Assembly: GCF_017355165.1 (NCBI RefSeq)
Contig: NZ_JADILK010000007.1
Span: forward strand, 62,001 to 126,000
Length of the DNA: 64,000 nt
Reading direction: 5' to 3'
DNA from: Bacillus sp. SD075
Lineage (GTDB): Bacteria > Bacillota > Bacilli > Bacillales > DSM-1321
Below, one piece after another: positions 27,494 through 36,383 of this stretch. Position 1 is the first letter of the stretch, and the number at the start of each line of letters is the position of its first letter. A program made the position numbers and the translations under genes. The notes under the pieces are model-generated. The model was not told the origin of the DNA. It was given only the letters and a program-made list of their open reading frames with translations, and made no database searches.

Positions 27494-28618
27494 ATGAATT
27501 CCATATATGATGCAATCGTTGTTGGGGGAGGAGTAATAGGTGGATCCATTGCTTTTCAATTAGCCAAACGAGGAAAAAAGGTCCTTTTATTGGAAAAAGA
27601 TAGACTTGCCAGTAAAGCATCCAGTGCTGCAGCCGGGATGTTAGGGGCGCAAGCCGAGTTAGATGTTGATAACCCGCTTTTTACATTGGCTAGCCGAAGC
27701 AGGGGGATGTTTCCCGCACTGTCGGAAGAATTAAAAGACATAAGTGGAATAGACATCGAATTAGTGAACAAGGGCATGTTTAAGGTGGCGTTAACGAATG
27801 ATCAGGCAGCCGAGCTGAAGAACATGATCAGGGTTCAGCAAGATGCGGGACTTGAGGCTGAATGGTTAGCGACTGCTGAAATAAGGAGAGCGGAACCGCT
27901 TCTATCGGATGAGATTAAGGGAGCCATGTTCATTCCGGGGGATGGGCAAGTTTCAGCCACTAGGCTGTCGCTCGCTTTTACTGAATCTGCAGCTGCCCTT
28001 GGTGTAGATATAAAGGAATTTGTTCATGTTTCCGATTTAGTTACGGAAAATGGATGTGTAACGGGAGTGGTCACGAACATAGGTGGATTTTCAAGTGAAA
28101 ATGTCATCGTAGCAGGTGGGGCTTGGAGTGCTTTCCTCCTTGAAAAAACAGGGATGAAATTCGACAGTTTTCCTGTAAAGGGAGAGTGCTTTTCCGTCCT
28201 GACCGATCGTCCATTGCTTGAAAAGACCATCTTCTCACATGGCTGCTATCTTGTGCCCAAAGTTGGCGGAAGAATCATTGTCGGGGCAACGGTTAAAGCG
28301 AACACTTTCGATCAAAAGGTAAGTCTTGACGGGATTTCTACGTTAATAGAAAAGGCAACGCAATTGCTTCCGGCGATTAAAGGAAGCGAATTGGAAAAGA
28401 CATGGGCAGGTATACGCCCCCAAACTGGGGACGGCTTGCCGTACTTTGGCGAACATCCAGCATGCAAAGGACTTTTCGTTGCAACGGGGCACTTCAGGAA
28501 TGGCATCTTGCTTTCACCAATTACAGGTGTACTTATAGCGGATATTGTAGAAAGGAAGACAAATCCCGAATGGTCCGTTTTTCGATTGGACCGTTCGATG
28601 CAGACCCTTTTTTCTTAA
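27494..28618 (+). CDS. thiO: Glycine oxidase ThiO
   Basis: An FAD enzyme that oxidises glycine to dehydroglycine for thiazole synthesis. The ATG at 27494 has AAGGAGA upstream; the frame extends back to 27389 but that part overlaps tenI. About 374 residues: dinucleotide-binding GGGVIGGSIAFQLA, ASSAAAGMLGAQ, and C-terminal GIRPQTGDGLPYFGEHP and GHFRNGILLSPITG, typical of ThiO. The stop overlaps the region of the next start. Confidence 0.92.
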   Translation: MNSIYDAIVVGGGVIGGSIAFQLAKRGKKVLLLEKDRLASKASSAAAGMLGAQAELDVDNPLFTLASRSRGMFPALSEELKDISGIDIELVNKGMFKVALTNDQAAELKNMIRVQQDAGLEAEWLATAEIRRAEPLLSDEIKGAMFIPGDGQVSATRLSLAFTESAAALGVDIKEFVHVSDLVTENGCVTGVVTNIGGFSSENVIVAGGAWSAFLLEKTGMKFDSFPVKGECFSVLTDRPLLEKTIFSHGCYLVPKVGGRIIVGATVKANTFDQKVSLDGISTLIEKATQLLPAIKGSELEKTWAGIRPQTGDGLPYFGEHPACKGLFVATGHFRNGILLSPITGVLIADIVERKTNPEWSVFRLDRSMQTLFS

Positions 28619-28632
28619 TGGAGGTGGATGAA

Positions 28633-28836
28633 TTGGAATTGATTATTAACGGGGAAAAAATACGGATTCCTGCTGATGAATCAACAGTTACAGGGCTTTT
28701 GCATCACTTTAATTTACATCAAAAAGTAGTGATCGTTGAATTGAATGATGAAATATTAGCAAAAGAAAGTCTAAGTGAAACACTTTTGTCAAATGGAGAC
28801 AAGGTAGAGATTGTACATTTTGTAGGAGGCGGATGA
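28633..28836 (+). CDS. thiS: Sulfur carrier protein ThiS
   Basis: A ubiquitin-like sulfur carrier ending in VHFVGGG; the Gly-Gly terminus is thiocarboxylated via ThiF. The frame is open far upstream, but the TTG at 28633 gives the expected MELIINGEK start (67 residues) and has GGAGGTGG 5-6 bp upstream. An ATG at 28618 overlapping the thiO stop (72 residues) is the alternative but lies ahead of the ribosome site. thiG follows 1 bp later. Confidence 0.9.
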   Translation: MELIINGEKIRIPADESTVTGLLHHFNLHQKVVIVELNDEILAKESLSETLLSNGDKVEIVHFVGGG

Positions 28837-28837
28837 T

Positions 28838-29605
28838 ATGTTAAAGATTGGTTCTTATGAATTTTCTTCAAGATTATTATTAGGTACTGGAAAATATCCA
28901 AACTTCGATGTTCAAAAGCAATCAGTGGAGGTTTCGGAGACGGAAATATTAACATTTGCGGTCCGAAGAATGAACATTTTTGAAGCCAGCCAGCCCAATT
29001 TTTTAGAAAAGCTTGATTTGAAAAAATACACACTCCTTCCCAATACGGCAGGAGCTAAAACAGCCAAAGAAGCAGTGCGCATAGCCCATCTTGCAAAGGC
29101 ATCTGGCTTATGTGACATGATTAAGGTAGAAGTCATTGGCTGTCAAAAAACACTGCTGCCTGATCCGATTGAAACATTGAAAGCTGCTGAAGAGTTAGTG
29201 AAACTGGGATTCACCGTATTGCCCTATACTTCGGATGATGTGCTGCTCGCTAAACGCCTGGAAGAAGTGGGGTGCCATGCAATCATGCCAGGAGCTTCAC
29301 CAATTGGCTCTGGTCAAGGCATTTTAAACCCACTGAACTTACGATTCATCATGGAACAAGCAGAGGTTCCAGTAATTGTTGATGCAGGGATTGGAACGCC
29401 CTCTGATGCGGCAATCGCCATGGAATTAGGGGCGGATGGCGTATTGCTTAACACTGCTGTTTCCGGAGCAAAAGACCCCATCAAAATGGCGAAAGCAATG
29501 AAACTAGCCATTGAGGCAGGTCGATTGGGGTATGAAGCAGGAAGAATCGACAAAAATGATTACGCGATAGCTAGCAGTCCAGTTGAAGGATTGAGCATTG
29601 GATGA
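28838..29605 (+). CDS. thiG: Thiazole synthase ThiG
   Basis: Forms the thiazole phosphate ring from deoxyxylulose phosphate, dehydroglycine and ThiS thiocarboxylate. The 255-residue TIM barrel has [12 protein letters not shown] (about 9-20), [15 protein letters not shown], the Schiff-base Lys in [21 protein letters not shown] and [31 protein letters not shown] ribosome site. It overlaps thiF by 4 bases (ATGA). Confidence 0.95.
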   Translation: MLKIGSYEFSSRLLLGTGKYPNFDVQKQSVEVSETEILTFAVRRMNIFEASQPNFLEKLDLKKYTLLPNTAGAKTAKEAVRIAHLAKASGLCDMIKVEVIGCQKTLLPDPIETLKAAEELVKLGFTVLPYTSDDVLLAKRLEEVGCHAIMPGASPIGSGQGILNPLNLRFIMEQAEVPVIVDAGIGTPSDAAIAMELGADGVLLNTAVSGAKDPIKMAKAMKLAIEAGRLGYEAGRIDKNDYAIASSPVEGLSIG

Positions 29606-30621
29606 ATGAACGTTATTCACGTCAAGAACTTTTTGGCCCGATAGGGGAAGAAGGGCAAGTGAAAATTAGCAAAAAACACGTTTTGGTGATTGGAGCGGGT
29701 GCTCTTGGTACGGGAAGTGCGGAAGGCCTTGTACGAGCAGGAATCGGGAAACTCACCATTGTAGACAGAGATTATGTAGAGTGGAGCAACCTTCAAAGAC
29801 AACAGCTTTATTGTGAAGAAGATGCACTAAAAAGATTACCGAAAGCAGTGGCAGCTAAGAATCGTTTGAATGCGCTAAATTCCGAGGTTATCGTAAAATC
29901 GCATGTGGCGGATGTTTCGGTTGATGAACTGGCGAAGCTTGTTGAAGGCGTGGATTTAATAGTGGATGCCACTGATAATTTCGATACCAGGATGCTTATT
30001 AATGATACTTCGCAAAAATATAAAGTACCCTGGATTTACGGGGCCTGTGTTGGGAGTTACGGGATTAGTTACACGGTGATCCCAGAGGTGACCCCATGTT
30101 TGAATTGTTTGCTGGAAACGGTTCCTATGGGGGGACTGACATGTGATACGGCGGGAATCATCAGCCCTGCTGTTCAAACGGTCGTTGCCCATCAAATGAC
30201 GGAAGCATTAAAAATCCTTGTGGAAGATTTTGAGTCACTAAGGAATAAAATCGTTTCATTTGATCTTTGGAAAAATGAACATTCATCCATAAATGTAGCC
30301 CAATTAAAAAAAGATACTTGTTTGTCATGCGGGTCAAATCGAACGTATCCCCACCTCTCCTATTCAAATCGAACAAAGACAGCCGTTTTATGCGGAAGGG
30401 ATTCTGTCCAGATTCGGCCGGCGTGGAATCTTGAAAGAGACTTAGCGGAACTCGAAAACAATCTTCTCGCACAAGGTGGTAAGATTGTTAGGAATCCTTA
30501 TTTACTTTCATTTACTATCGGAACCCATCGGTTGGTCGTTTTTAAAGATGGGAGGGCGTTGATTCATGGAACAAAAGATATTGCAGAAGCAAAAACGTTA
30601 TATCATCGTTATTTTGGCTGA
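29602..30621 (+). CDS. thiF: ThiS adenylyltransferase ThiF
   Basis: Activates the ThiS C-terminus with ATP. The 339-residue protein has an E1-like domain: [16 protein letters not shown], nucleotide loop [43 protein letters not shown], and zinc-ligand CxxC pairs in PCLNCLLET and [10 protein letters not shown]-terminal extension of about 70 residues ends [15 protein letters not shown], as in MoeB/ThiF-like proteins of Bacillus. Last gene of the thi operon. Confidence 0.93.
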   Translation: MNERYSRQELFGPIGEEGQVKISKKHVLVIGAGALGTGSAEGLVRAGIGKLTIVDRDYVEWSNLQRQQLYCEEDALKRLPKAVAAKNRLNALNSEVIVKSHVADVSVDELAKLVEGVDLIVDATDNFDTRMLINDTSQKYKVPWIYGACVGSYGISYTVIPEVTPCLNCLLETVPMGGLTCDTAGIISPAVQTVVAHQMTEALKILVEDFESLRNKIVSFDLWKNEHSSINVAQLKKDTCLSCGSNRTYPHLSYSNRTKTAVLCGRDSVQIRPAWNLERDLAELENNLLAQGGKIVRNPYLLSFTIGTHRLVVFKDGRALIHGTKDIAEAKTLYHRYFG

Positions 30622-30749
30622 ACTGTATTGAAAAAAGGAATGAAACGGACTTGAAACGACCCATGAAGGGGTGCCAAAAAAAAGATGCCTATATAATAGG
30701 AAGGTATCGAATTTCTTTCATATGACTTATTTGCTTCATAAATATAAAG

Positions 30750-30790
30750 CGAAAGCGGTGTCTGCCTTTTCAGGGCGGCACCGCTTTGTT
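30750..30790 (-). terminator. Hairpin between thiF and sspP
   Basis: AAAGCGGTG and CACCGCTTT form a perfect 9-bp outer stem with a less regular inner part. It lies just beyond the sspP stop on the minus strand and after thiF on the plus strand, so it may end both transcripts. T-runs are weak on both sides. Confidence 0.55.
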
Positions 30791-30812
30791 GTGGAACGGT
30801 TATTTAAGCAGC

Positions 30813-30956
30813 TTACATATCATGACTGCTATTATGCTTCTGACGGGAGTGCTGTCTATTTTTCACCTTATGAGAACCGCTTAACGGTGCTGGTTGACCT
30901 GGGTTATTTCCTTTAGGAGCATTTTTTCGAATATCTTTACCATCGTTTTTGTTCAT
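30813..30956 (-). CDS. sspP: Small acid-soluble spore protein P (minor SASP)
   Basis: A 47-residue minus-strand [19 protein letters not shown], then [12 protein letters not shown] and a C-terminus [10 protein letters not shown], which matches the SspP family almost throughout. AGGAGGG ribosome site 7 bp upstream. A longer plus-strand ORF covers the same bases but is its shadow. Made in the forespore; next to sspO and the aconitase gene, as in B. subtilis. Confidence 0.93.
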   Translation of the reverse strand: MNKNDGKDIRKNAPKGNNPGQPAPLSGSHKVKNRQHSRQKHNSSHDM

Positions 30957-30976
30957 GTGCTATCCCTCCTATCTCT

Positions 30977-31006
30977 TAAGATAATCAGTCCGTGAAATTT
31001 TATTCA
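30977..31006 (-). promoter_or_regulatory. Putative forespore (sigma-G type) promoter of sspP
   Basis: On the minus strand, TGAATA (31006-31001) and TATCTTA (30983-30977) are separated by 17 bp, close to the sigma-G pattern TGAATA-N17-CATNNTA. The -10 lies 20 bp from the start codon, giving a very short leader with the ribosome site. Confidence 0.55.
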
Positions 31007-31070
31007 CATACATATATTTGCAAACCTCGTACATGCTATTGATGGACACTAATTAAGGAGATGAACCCAA

Positions 31071-31334
31071 ATGCAGGATAAACAAGATAAGCGAAGGACT
31101 TTCCAGGAAGCCCAGCAAAGTTATCAACAGGTATTTGATGTATACTCATCCATTGAGAAGGACGCACCGGATTACGGGACGGAATTGAAACATGTGAAGC
31201 AGGAAGTGAACGAGGCCTATCAGCAAATACAATCTGCTTTAGCCACCGCTTCCGAACATCAGAAAGAACAATTGAAAAAATTCGAACAGGATATTCAGGC
31301 AATCGTCAATGAGGTCAATTTAGAGGACCATTGA
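31071..31334 (+). CDS. Small charged helical protein of unknown function
   Basis: An 87-residue protein rich in Gln, Glu, Lys and Ala (QEAQQSYQQVFDVYSSIEKD, EAYQQIQSALATASEHQKEQ), likely two or three amphipathic helices or a coiled coil. ATG with AAGGAG 9 bp upstream, and a hairpin downstream at 31397. It lies between the two minus-strand spore genes sspP and sspO, facing opposite to them. I do not recognise the family; a spore role is only a guess from location. Confidence 0.65.
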   Translation: MQDKQDKRRTFQEAQQSYQQVFDVYSSIEKDAPDYGTELKHVKQEVNEAYQQIQSALATASEHQKEQLKKFEQDIQAIVNEVNLEDH

Positions 31335-31396
31335 GTGACAGGTTCTATCGTCGTGAGTATTGCACGTTTTACTAGTGCGGTTCATTTTAGAATGGA

Positions 31397-31445
31397 ATAG
31401 GCTTTTTGAAAAATGCAGTACATTACTCCATTTCAAAAAGCCTAT
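31397..31445. terminator. Long hairpin between gene 31071 and sspO
   Basis: ATAGGCTTTTTGAAA (31397-31411) and TTTCAAAAAGCCTAT (31431-31445) form a perfect 15-bp stem around a 19-base loop. It lies between convergent genes and probably terminates transcription from both sides, the A/T tracts being inside the stem. Confidence 0.7.
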
Positions 31446-31473
31446 CCTATTTAACGCCTAGAAATGAGGGAAA

Positions 31474-31626
31474 TCATTGGTTTTTCTTTCTTTTTTTATT
31501 ATTTTGCCTTTGCATTTCAGATAATGGCGGTTCATTTCCCAGTTCATCATTATATCCAGCTCCATTACCTTGCGCTTTTGCAGCATTCATACCTGGTATA
31601 ACATGATTTGCCTTTTGTTTTGTCAT
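31474..31626 (-). CDS. sspO: Small acid-soluble spore protein O (minor SASP)
   Basis: A 50-residue minus-strand [43 protein letters not shown] and the basic end [10 protein letters not shown], matching SspO closely. GGAGGTG ribosome site. The plus-strand ORF over the same bases is a shadow. As in B. subtilis it sits directly next to the aconitase gene and is divergent from it. Confidence 0.94.
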   Translation of the reverse strand: MTKQKANHVIPGMNAAKAQGNGAGYNDELGNEPPLSEMQRQNNKKRKKNQ

Positions 31627-31643
31627 TTCGACACCTCCACCCA

Positions 31644-31673
31644 TAGAATGCGATAATGTCGAATGATTATGTA
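31644..31673 (-). promoter_or_regulatory. Putative forespore (sigma-G type) promoter of sspO
   Basis: On the minus strand, TACATA (31673-31668) and CATTCTA (31650-31644) are 17 bp apart. The -10 fits CATNNTA. Placement relative to the start codon (18 bp) matches the sspP case, supporting both. Confidence 0.45.
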
Positions 31674-31815
31674 TGAAGTGCTAATATGTTTTGCTGGAAT
31701 AATTTATCAGGTCTCAAATAGGTGCATTTTCATTAAAATGCATATCAGCAAGGCTTCTTAAATGCACTTTAATATGTGTGTGATTTTTTTCTATAAGAGA
31801 AACTTATCAAAAACA

Positions 31816-31854
31816 ATAACTTTCTTGTTATTTACTTATACTCATTTCTATATT
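31816..31854 (+). promoter_or_regulatory. Aconitase promoter with candidate CcpC operator
   Basis: The dyad ATAAC-N6-GTTAT (31816-31831) resembles the ATAA-N7-TTAT box bound by CcpC, the citrate-sensing repressor of citB in B. subtilis. A -35 TTGTTA (31825-31830) overlaps it, and TATATT (31849-31854) is an 18-bp-spaced -10. The leader to the start codon is about 150 bp. Confidence 0.5.
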
Positions 31855-32011
31855 AGTATTAAGTTGAAGGAAAAGTTATGGTGGGAGAAAAGAGAGAAAA
31901 TTCGACAAACCAACTTTTTTACTTATATTTATGGTAAACATGGTTTCAGTGAACCAGGTTTTACTTTTATGTGCAGAATAAGTTCTGACAGTTTAATAGG
32001 GGGTAATATTC

Positions 32012-34723
32012 ATGACGAAAAATGACGTATACCAAGCGCGTAAGTCCTTTGAAATTGAAGGGGAACGCTACAACTACTACAGCCTAGACGCTATTGAAAA
32101 AGCAGGGGATGGCAAAGTATCACGCCTTCCATATTCCATTAAAGTATTACTTGAAGCGGTACTTCGCCAAGTAGACGGAAGAGTAATCACAAAAGAACAT
32201 GTTGCGAACCTTGCTAAATGGGGAACAAGCGAGCAACAAGATATAGATGTTCCGTTCAAGCCATCACGTGTAATCCTACAAGATTTCACTGGTGTTCCAG
32301 TTGTTGTTGATTTAGCTTCTTTACGTAATGCTTTCGCAGCACTTGGAGGAGATCCCGACAAAATCAACCCGGAAATCCCGGTTGACCTTGTAATTGACCA
32401 CTCTGTACAAGTTGATAAAGCAGGTACAATGGATTCTCTTGATGCTAATATGGATCTTGAATTCGAACGTAATGCAGAGCGTTACCAGTTCCTAAGCTGG
32501 GCTCAAAAATCATTCAACAACTATCGTGCAGTTCCACCGGCAACTGGTATCGTTCACCAAGTTAACCTAGAGTACCTTGCGAACGTGGTTCATGCCGTTG
32601 AAACGCCAAACGGCGACTTCGAAGTATTCCCTGATTCTGTTTTTGGTACAGATTCACATACTACAATGATCAACGGTATTGGTGTTCTTGGTTGGGGTGT
32701 CGGCGGTATCGAAGCAGAAGCAGGCATGCTTGGACAGCCTTCTTACTTCCCAGTTCCAAAAGTGGTTGGTGTTAAATTGACTGGCCAACTTCCTAAAGGT
32801 ACAACAGCTACTGACCTTGCATTGAAAGTAACACAAGTTCTTCGTGCACACGGCGTAGTTGGTAAATTTGTTGAGTTCTACGGCCCAGGAGTAGGATACC
32901 TTCCACTTGCTGACCGTGCAACAATTGCTAACATGGCTCCAGAATACGGTGCTACAGTTGGTTTCTTCCCTGTTGATGCAGAAGCGATCGATTACATGCG
33001 CTTAACTGGACGTGATGAAAAACAAATTAAAGTGGTTGAATCATACTGTAAAGAAAATGGACTGTTCTACTCTCCTGAAAACGAAGATCCTGCTTACAAT
33101 GATGTTGTGGAAATCGACCTTTCAGCAATTGAACCAAACCTTTCAGGCCCTAAACGCCCGCAAGATTTGATTCCACTTTCTCAAATGAAAAAATCTTTCC
33201 ATGACGCTATCAATGCACCTATGGGCAACCAAGGTTTTGGCATGGACAATTCTGAATTGGATAAAGAAGTAACTGTTAAATTTGCCGATGGTAAAGAAAC
33301 GGTAATGAAAACAGGTGCGATAGCAATTGCTGCAATCACAAGCTGTACGAATACTTCTAATCCGTACGTAATGCTTGGAGCTGGTCTTATTGCTAAAAAG
33401 GCAGTCGAAAAAGGCTTGACTGTTCCGGATTATGTAAAAACATCATTGGCACCGGGTTCTAAAGTTGTTACTGGTTACCTTCGTGATGCAGGTCTTCAAC
33501 CATACCTTGATCAATTAGGATTCAACGTAGTTGGTTATGGCTGTACAACATGTATCGGTAACTCAGGTCCATTAGCGGACGAAATCGAAGCAGCAGTTGC
33601 TGAAGCAGATCTTCTGGTAACTTCAGTACTTTCTGGTAACCGTAACTTTGAAGGTCGTATTCATCCACTAGTGAAAGCAAACTATCTTGCTTCACCTACT
33701 TTGGTTGTTGCATATGCACTTGCTGGTACTGTGGACTTCGATCTTAACAATGATTCACTTGGTAAAGATAAAGATGGCAACGATGTGTATCTTGCAGATA
33801 TCTGGCCATCGCAAGAAGAAGTTAACGCTGCTGTTAAAGCAACAGTTACACCGGAATTGTTCCGTAAAGAATACGAAACAGTATTCAACGATAACAAACG
33901 TTGGAATGAAATCCAAACAAGCAACGAAGCAATTTATGCTTTCGATTCTAAATCAACTTATATTCAAAATCCTCCATTCTTTGAAGGATTATCACCAGAA
34001 CCAGGTTCAGTTAACCCACTTTCTGGTCTGCGCGTAGTTGGTAAATTCGGTGACTCAGTAACAACTGACCACATTTCCCCTGCAGGTGCAATCGGTAAAG
34101 ATACACCAGCTGGTATCTACCTTCGTGAAAACGGTGTGAAACCGCGTGACTTTAACTCTTACGGTTCTCGTCGTGGTAACCATGAAGCAATGATGCGTGG
34201 AACTTTCGCAAACATTCGTATCCGTAACCAAGTTGCTCCAGGTACAGAAGGCGGATACACAACTTACTGGCCAACAGGCGATGTAATGGCTATCTATGAT
34301 GCTTGCATGAAATACAAAGCTGATGGAACAGGTCTTGCAGTCATCGCTGGTAAAGACTATGGTATGGGAAGCTCTCGTGACTGGGCTGCGAAAGGTACTA
34401 ACCTTCTTGGCATCAAAACAGTCATCGCTGAAAGCTTTGAACGTATTCACCGTTCTAACCTTGCATTAATGGGTGTTCTTCCACTTCAATTCAAAGAAGG
34501 CGAAAACGCTGAAACGCTTGGCTTGACTGGTAAAGAAGCGATCGCAGTTAAAATCGACGAAACAGTTAAACCGCGTGATATTGTAACAGTTACAGCTACT
34601 GATGAAGCTGGAAACGTAAAAGAATTTGATGTACTTGTTCGTTTCGATTCCGAAATCGAAATCGATTACTACCGTCACGGTGGTATCCTTCAAATGGTAT
34701 TACGTAATAAATTAAAAGGCTAA
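32012..34723 (+). CDS. acnA: Aconitate hydratase (aconitase) AcnA/CitB
   Basis: Isomerises citrate to isocitrate in the TCA cycle; bacterial aconitases of this type can also bind RNA when the 4Fe-4S cluster is lost. The 903-residue length is standard. Motifs: [24 protein letters not shown], cluster Cys residues in [10 protein letters not shown] and [12 protein letters not shown], and [12 protein letters not shown] with the C-terminal swivel domain. TAGGGGGTAA ribosome site. Codon choice is biased to GGT, CGT, AAC and GCT, unlike most neighbours, a sign of high expression. Confidence 0.97.
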   Translation: MTKNDVYQARKSFEIEGERYNYYSLDAIEKAGDGKVSRLPYSIKVLLEAVLRQVDGRVITKEHVANLAKWGTSEQQDIDVPFKPSRVILQDFTGVPVVVDLASLRNAFAALGGDPDKINPEIPVDLVIDHSVQVDKAGTMDSLDANMDLEFERNAERYQFLSWAQKSFNNYRAVPPATGIVHQVNLEYLANVVHAVETPNGDFEVFPDSVFGTDSHTTMINGIGVLGWGVGGIEAEAGMLGQPSYFPVPKVVGVKLTGQLPKGTTATDLALKVTQVLRAHGVVGKFVEFYGPGVGYLPLADRATIANMAPEYGATVGFFPVDAEAIDYMRLTGRDEKQIKVVESYCKENGLFYSPENEDPAYNDVVEIDLSAIEPNLSGPKRPQDLIPLSQMKKSFHDAINAPMGNQGFGMDNSELDKEVTVKFADGKETVMKTGAIAIAAITSCTNTSNPYVMLGAGLIAKKAVEKGLTVPDYVKTSLAPGSKVVTGYLRDAGLQPYLDQLGFNVVGYGCTTCIGNSGPLADEIEAAVAEADLLVTSVLSGNRNFEGRIHPLVKANYLASPTLVVAYALAGTVDFDLNNDSLGKDKDGNDVYLADIWPSQEEVNAAVKATVTPELFRKEYETVFNDNKRWNEIQTSNEAIYAFDSKSTYIQNPPFFEGLSPEPGSVNPLSGLRVVGKFGDSVTTDHISPAGAIGKDTPAGIYLRENGVKPRDFNSYGSRRGNHEAMMRGTFANIRIRNQVAPGTEGGYTTYWPTGDVMAIYDACMKYKADGTGLAVIAGKDYGMGSSRDWAAKGTNLLGIKTVIAESFERIHRSNLALMGVLPLQFKEGENAETLGLTGKEAIAVKIDETVKPRDIVTVTATDEAGNVKEFDVLVRFDSEIEIDYYRHGGILQMVLRNKLKG

Positions 34724-34735
34724 TTTCAGCTTTTG

Positions 34736-34776
34736 AAAAGCGGTAAACCTACTTGTCAGGTTTACCGCTTTTTTTG
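34736..34776 (+). terminator. Rho-independent terminator of acnA
   Basis: AAAAGCGGTAAACCT and AGGTTTACCGCTTTT form a 15-bp stem with a 6-base loop, then a T-run. Confidence 0.95.
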
Positions 34777-34930
34777 TGTCAAGTTTATGAAACAAAGTGA
34801 TATCATGATATGATTTAAAGGAATCAAACTTTTCCGGAGATCCTTTTATTGTTAAGATAGTAAAAGGGAAGTTGTTCTATTTCTGGAAATGGACTAATAT
34901 TTTTATTGTAATGGGACTAGGGGGACGAGT

Positions 34931-35464
34931 ATGCTTAAAAAAATTATTGCTTCGGTGGCCTTACTGTCACTTATTACTGTAGCGATCGTGCAGGCCATGG
35001 ATAATAAATCAAAGGAAAATGACGAAAAAGATGCTTTGGGCGGATTGAAAATTGGAGCTAAAGCACCGAATTTCTCCTTGAAAACCTTGGATGGGAAACA
35101 AATTGAGTTATCTGATTATAAGGGTAAAAAGGTAATGCTGAACTTTTGGGCAACGTGGTGTCCGCCGTGCAAGAAGGAAATGCCGGATATGGAAAAATAT
35201 ACACAGCAAGCGGGTGATGATGTCGTCGTACTTGCTGTCAATATCGACCCGGAAAATGATGTACAATCCTTTATAGACGATAATGGCATTACTTTTACCA
35301 TTCCGCTGGACAGTCAAAGTGCAGAAAATCCAGTGAATGAGCGCTACAAGATTCTAAGCATACCGACAACTTACTTCATTGACAAAGAAGGCATTATCAG
35401 GAATAAGGTGATTTCATCCATGCAACTAAAAGATATGGAACGATATATAAATAGTATGCAGTAG
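34931..35464 (+). CDS. yneN: Membrane-anchored thiol-disulfide oxidoreductase (YneN/ResA-like)
   Basis: A 177-residue protein with an N-terminal signal anchor (IIASVALLSLITVAIVQAM, about 5-23) and a TlpA/AhpC-type thioredoxin domain outside the membrane. The redox motif is WCPPC (Cys77, Cys80), followed by the cis-Pro segment SIPTTYFIDKEG. ResA relatives keep apocytochrome c or spore proteins reduced. Position after aconitase equals yneN in B. subtilis. ACTAGGGGGA ribosome site. Confidence 0.9.
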   Translation: MLKKIIASVALLSLITVAIVQAMDNKSKENDEKDALGGLKIGAKAPNFSLKTLDGKQIELSDYKGKKVMLNFWATWCPPCKKEMPDMEKYTQQAGDDVVVLAVNIDPENDVQSFIDDNGITFTIPLDSQSAENPVNERYKILSIPTTYFIDKEGIIRNKVISSMQLKDMERYINSMQ

Positions 35465-35563
35465 GGAATCTTAATCAAGGTTGATCTGTATGGAAAAAAT
35501 AGTGGCACCCCTGCTGAGTAATTGGCTATTCAAGGCCCTTAGATGCTTGCTGCGAGGAGGTTC

Positions 35564-35643
35564 GGCAGACAGCCGGAAAAAAAGGTCGCGGATTTCTGAA
35601 AAGAATGGGAACGCATTTTAGAACGAAAATTGTAGGTGAGACT
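35564..35643 (+). repeat. Dispersed non-coding repeat, copy 1
   Basis: About 80 bp starting GGCAGACAGCCGG and ending near TGTAGGTGAGACT. It is clearly related to copy 2 at 53124-53200, sharing GGCAGACAGCCGG, a GCGG-TTTCTGAAA core, ATTTTA and TGTAGG in the same order and spacing. It has no ORF and lies between yneN and a terminator. Confidence 0.75.
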
Positions 35644-35651
35644 ACAGTCTG

Positions 35652-35681
35652 ACGGAACCTTCATAAGGTTCCGTTTTATTG
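35652..35681 (+). terminator. Rho-independent terminator after yneN region
   Basis: ACGGAACCTT and AAGGTTCCGT form a perfect 10-bp stem with a 3-base loop, followed by TTTATT. Confidence 0.88.
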
Positions 35682-35791
35682 ATTTGTTAACAAAGTTGTC
35701 AAAATTAAACGGAAAAATCTAAATATTTTTAAAATTATGGTTAATGTTTGCGAAAATAGGGTTAAAGTATAGAGAGTTGAGAAATGTAATT

Positions 35792-35823
35792 TTATCAGAT
35801 TAAAAATCTGATAATTATGACAA
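35792..35823 (+). promoter_or_regulatory. Inverted repeat with Fur-box-like sequence upstream of the fbpB-like gene
   Basis: TTATCAGATT-AAA-AATCTGATAA (35792-35814) is a perfect 10-bp inverted repeat. It runs into TGATAATTATGACAA (35809-35823), which resembles the Fur box TGATAATNATTATCA. The downstream gene encodes an Fbp-type protein, a family known to be Fur-controlled, so iron repression is likely. Confidence 0.55.
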
Positions 35824-35906
35824 TTAGGAATGAACACCATATAGTCATAATTTTACGTTAATTTGGCAATACTGAATAGTATATTAAAAATAAGTAGGTG
35901 AAAAGC

Positions 35907-36035
35907 ATGAAAAAAAGAAAAAGGACATTTGAAGAATTAATTAAAGAAAACAAAAAGGAATTATTGATGGACGTTAAACAAATGGAAAGACTTGAGGAAC
36001 GTCTTGAAAAAAAACATATGCAAAAGGCTGAATAG
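35907..36035 (+). CDS. Small basic protein, FbpB family (Fur-regulated basic protein)
   Basis: A 42-residue ORF: MKKRKRTFEELIKENKKELL, then MERLEERLEKKH. This is the typical pattern of the FbpB-type family, helical and highly charged. In B. subtilis FbpB works with the small RNA FsrA to save iron, which includes lowering aconitase and succinate dehydrogenase. GTAGGTGAAAAG ribosome site. Not at this place in B. subtilis, so it seems inserted in the citB-sspN interval. Confidence 0.75.
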   Translation: MKKRKRTFEELIKENKKELLMDVKQMERLEERLEKKHMQKAE

Positions 36036-36055
36036 GTTTTGCAAAATATTTATCC

Positions 36056-36102
36056 AAAAGAGCCAGTGCCATGAAGGTCCCTTCAAAGCGCTGTCTCTTT
36101 TT
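36056..36102 (+). terminator. Terminator of the fbpB-like gene
   Basis: An imperfect stem pairs AAAAGAG-CAGTGC with GCGCTG-CTCTTTT, with an inner GAAGG/CTTC hairpin, followed by TTTTTTC. Confidence 0.7.
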
Positions 36103-36175
36103 TCATGACATTTTCAAAAACTGGCATTCATGAATTTCGCCTTTTATATCCATGATAAGAGGAGGAGGCGATAGA

Positions 36176-36319
36176 ATGGGTAATCCAAAAAAAGATTCCA
36201 AACACTTTAGACCGAGCCATCTGGGGACACAACCAATAGCAGCGGGTGGGAATAATGGAAAGAAAATGCAGGACAAATCAGGGAAACATCCTCAAGTCAT
36301 TCAAACTAAAGGTGAGTAA
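36176..36319 (+). CDS. sspN: Small acid-soluble spore protein N (minor SASP)
   Basis: A 47-residue [23 protein letters not shown], then [20 protein letters not shown], ending TKGE, which matches SspN along its whole length. AGGAGGAGGCG ribosome site. CATGATA at 36151 could be a forespore -10. It is followed 64 bp later by tlp, its operon partner in B. subtilis. Confidence 0.95.
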   Translation: MGNPKKDSKHFRPSHLGTQPIAAGGNNGKKMQDKSGKHPQVIQTKGE

Positions 36320-36383
36320 TCAAGGGGCTTAATAAAATAATCGTAATAATATTATGTAAACAAAATAACATGAGGTGAAATTA

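Noticed and set aside
30671..30916. 81-codon plus-strand ORF after thiF
   Set aside because: It is the antisense shadow of sspP, whose peptide is clearly recognisable.
31406..31606. 66-codon plus-strand ORF
   Set aside because: Antisense shadow of sspO and of a hairpin.
31762..32025. 87-codon ORF before acnA
   Set aside because: No good ribosome site, biased to Phe/Lys/Tyr from AT-rich promoter DNA, overlaps the acnA start.
35480..35530. TGGCACCCCTGC resembling a sigma-54 promoter
   Set aside because: The GG to GC spacing is not 10 and the TTGC half is missing.
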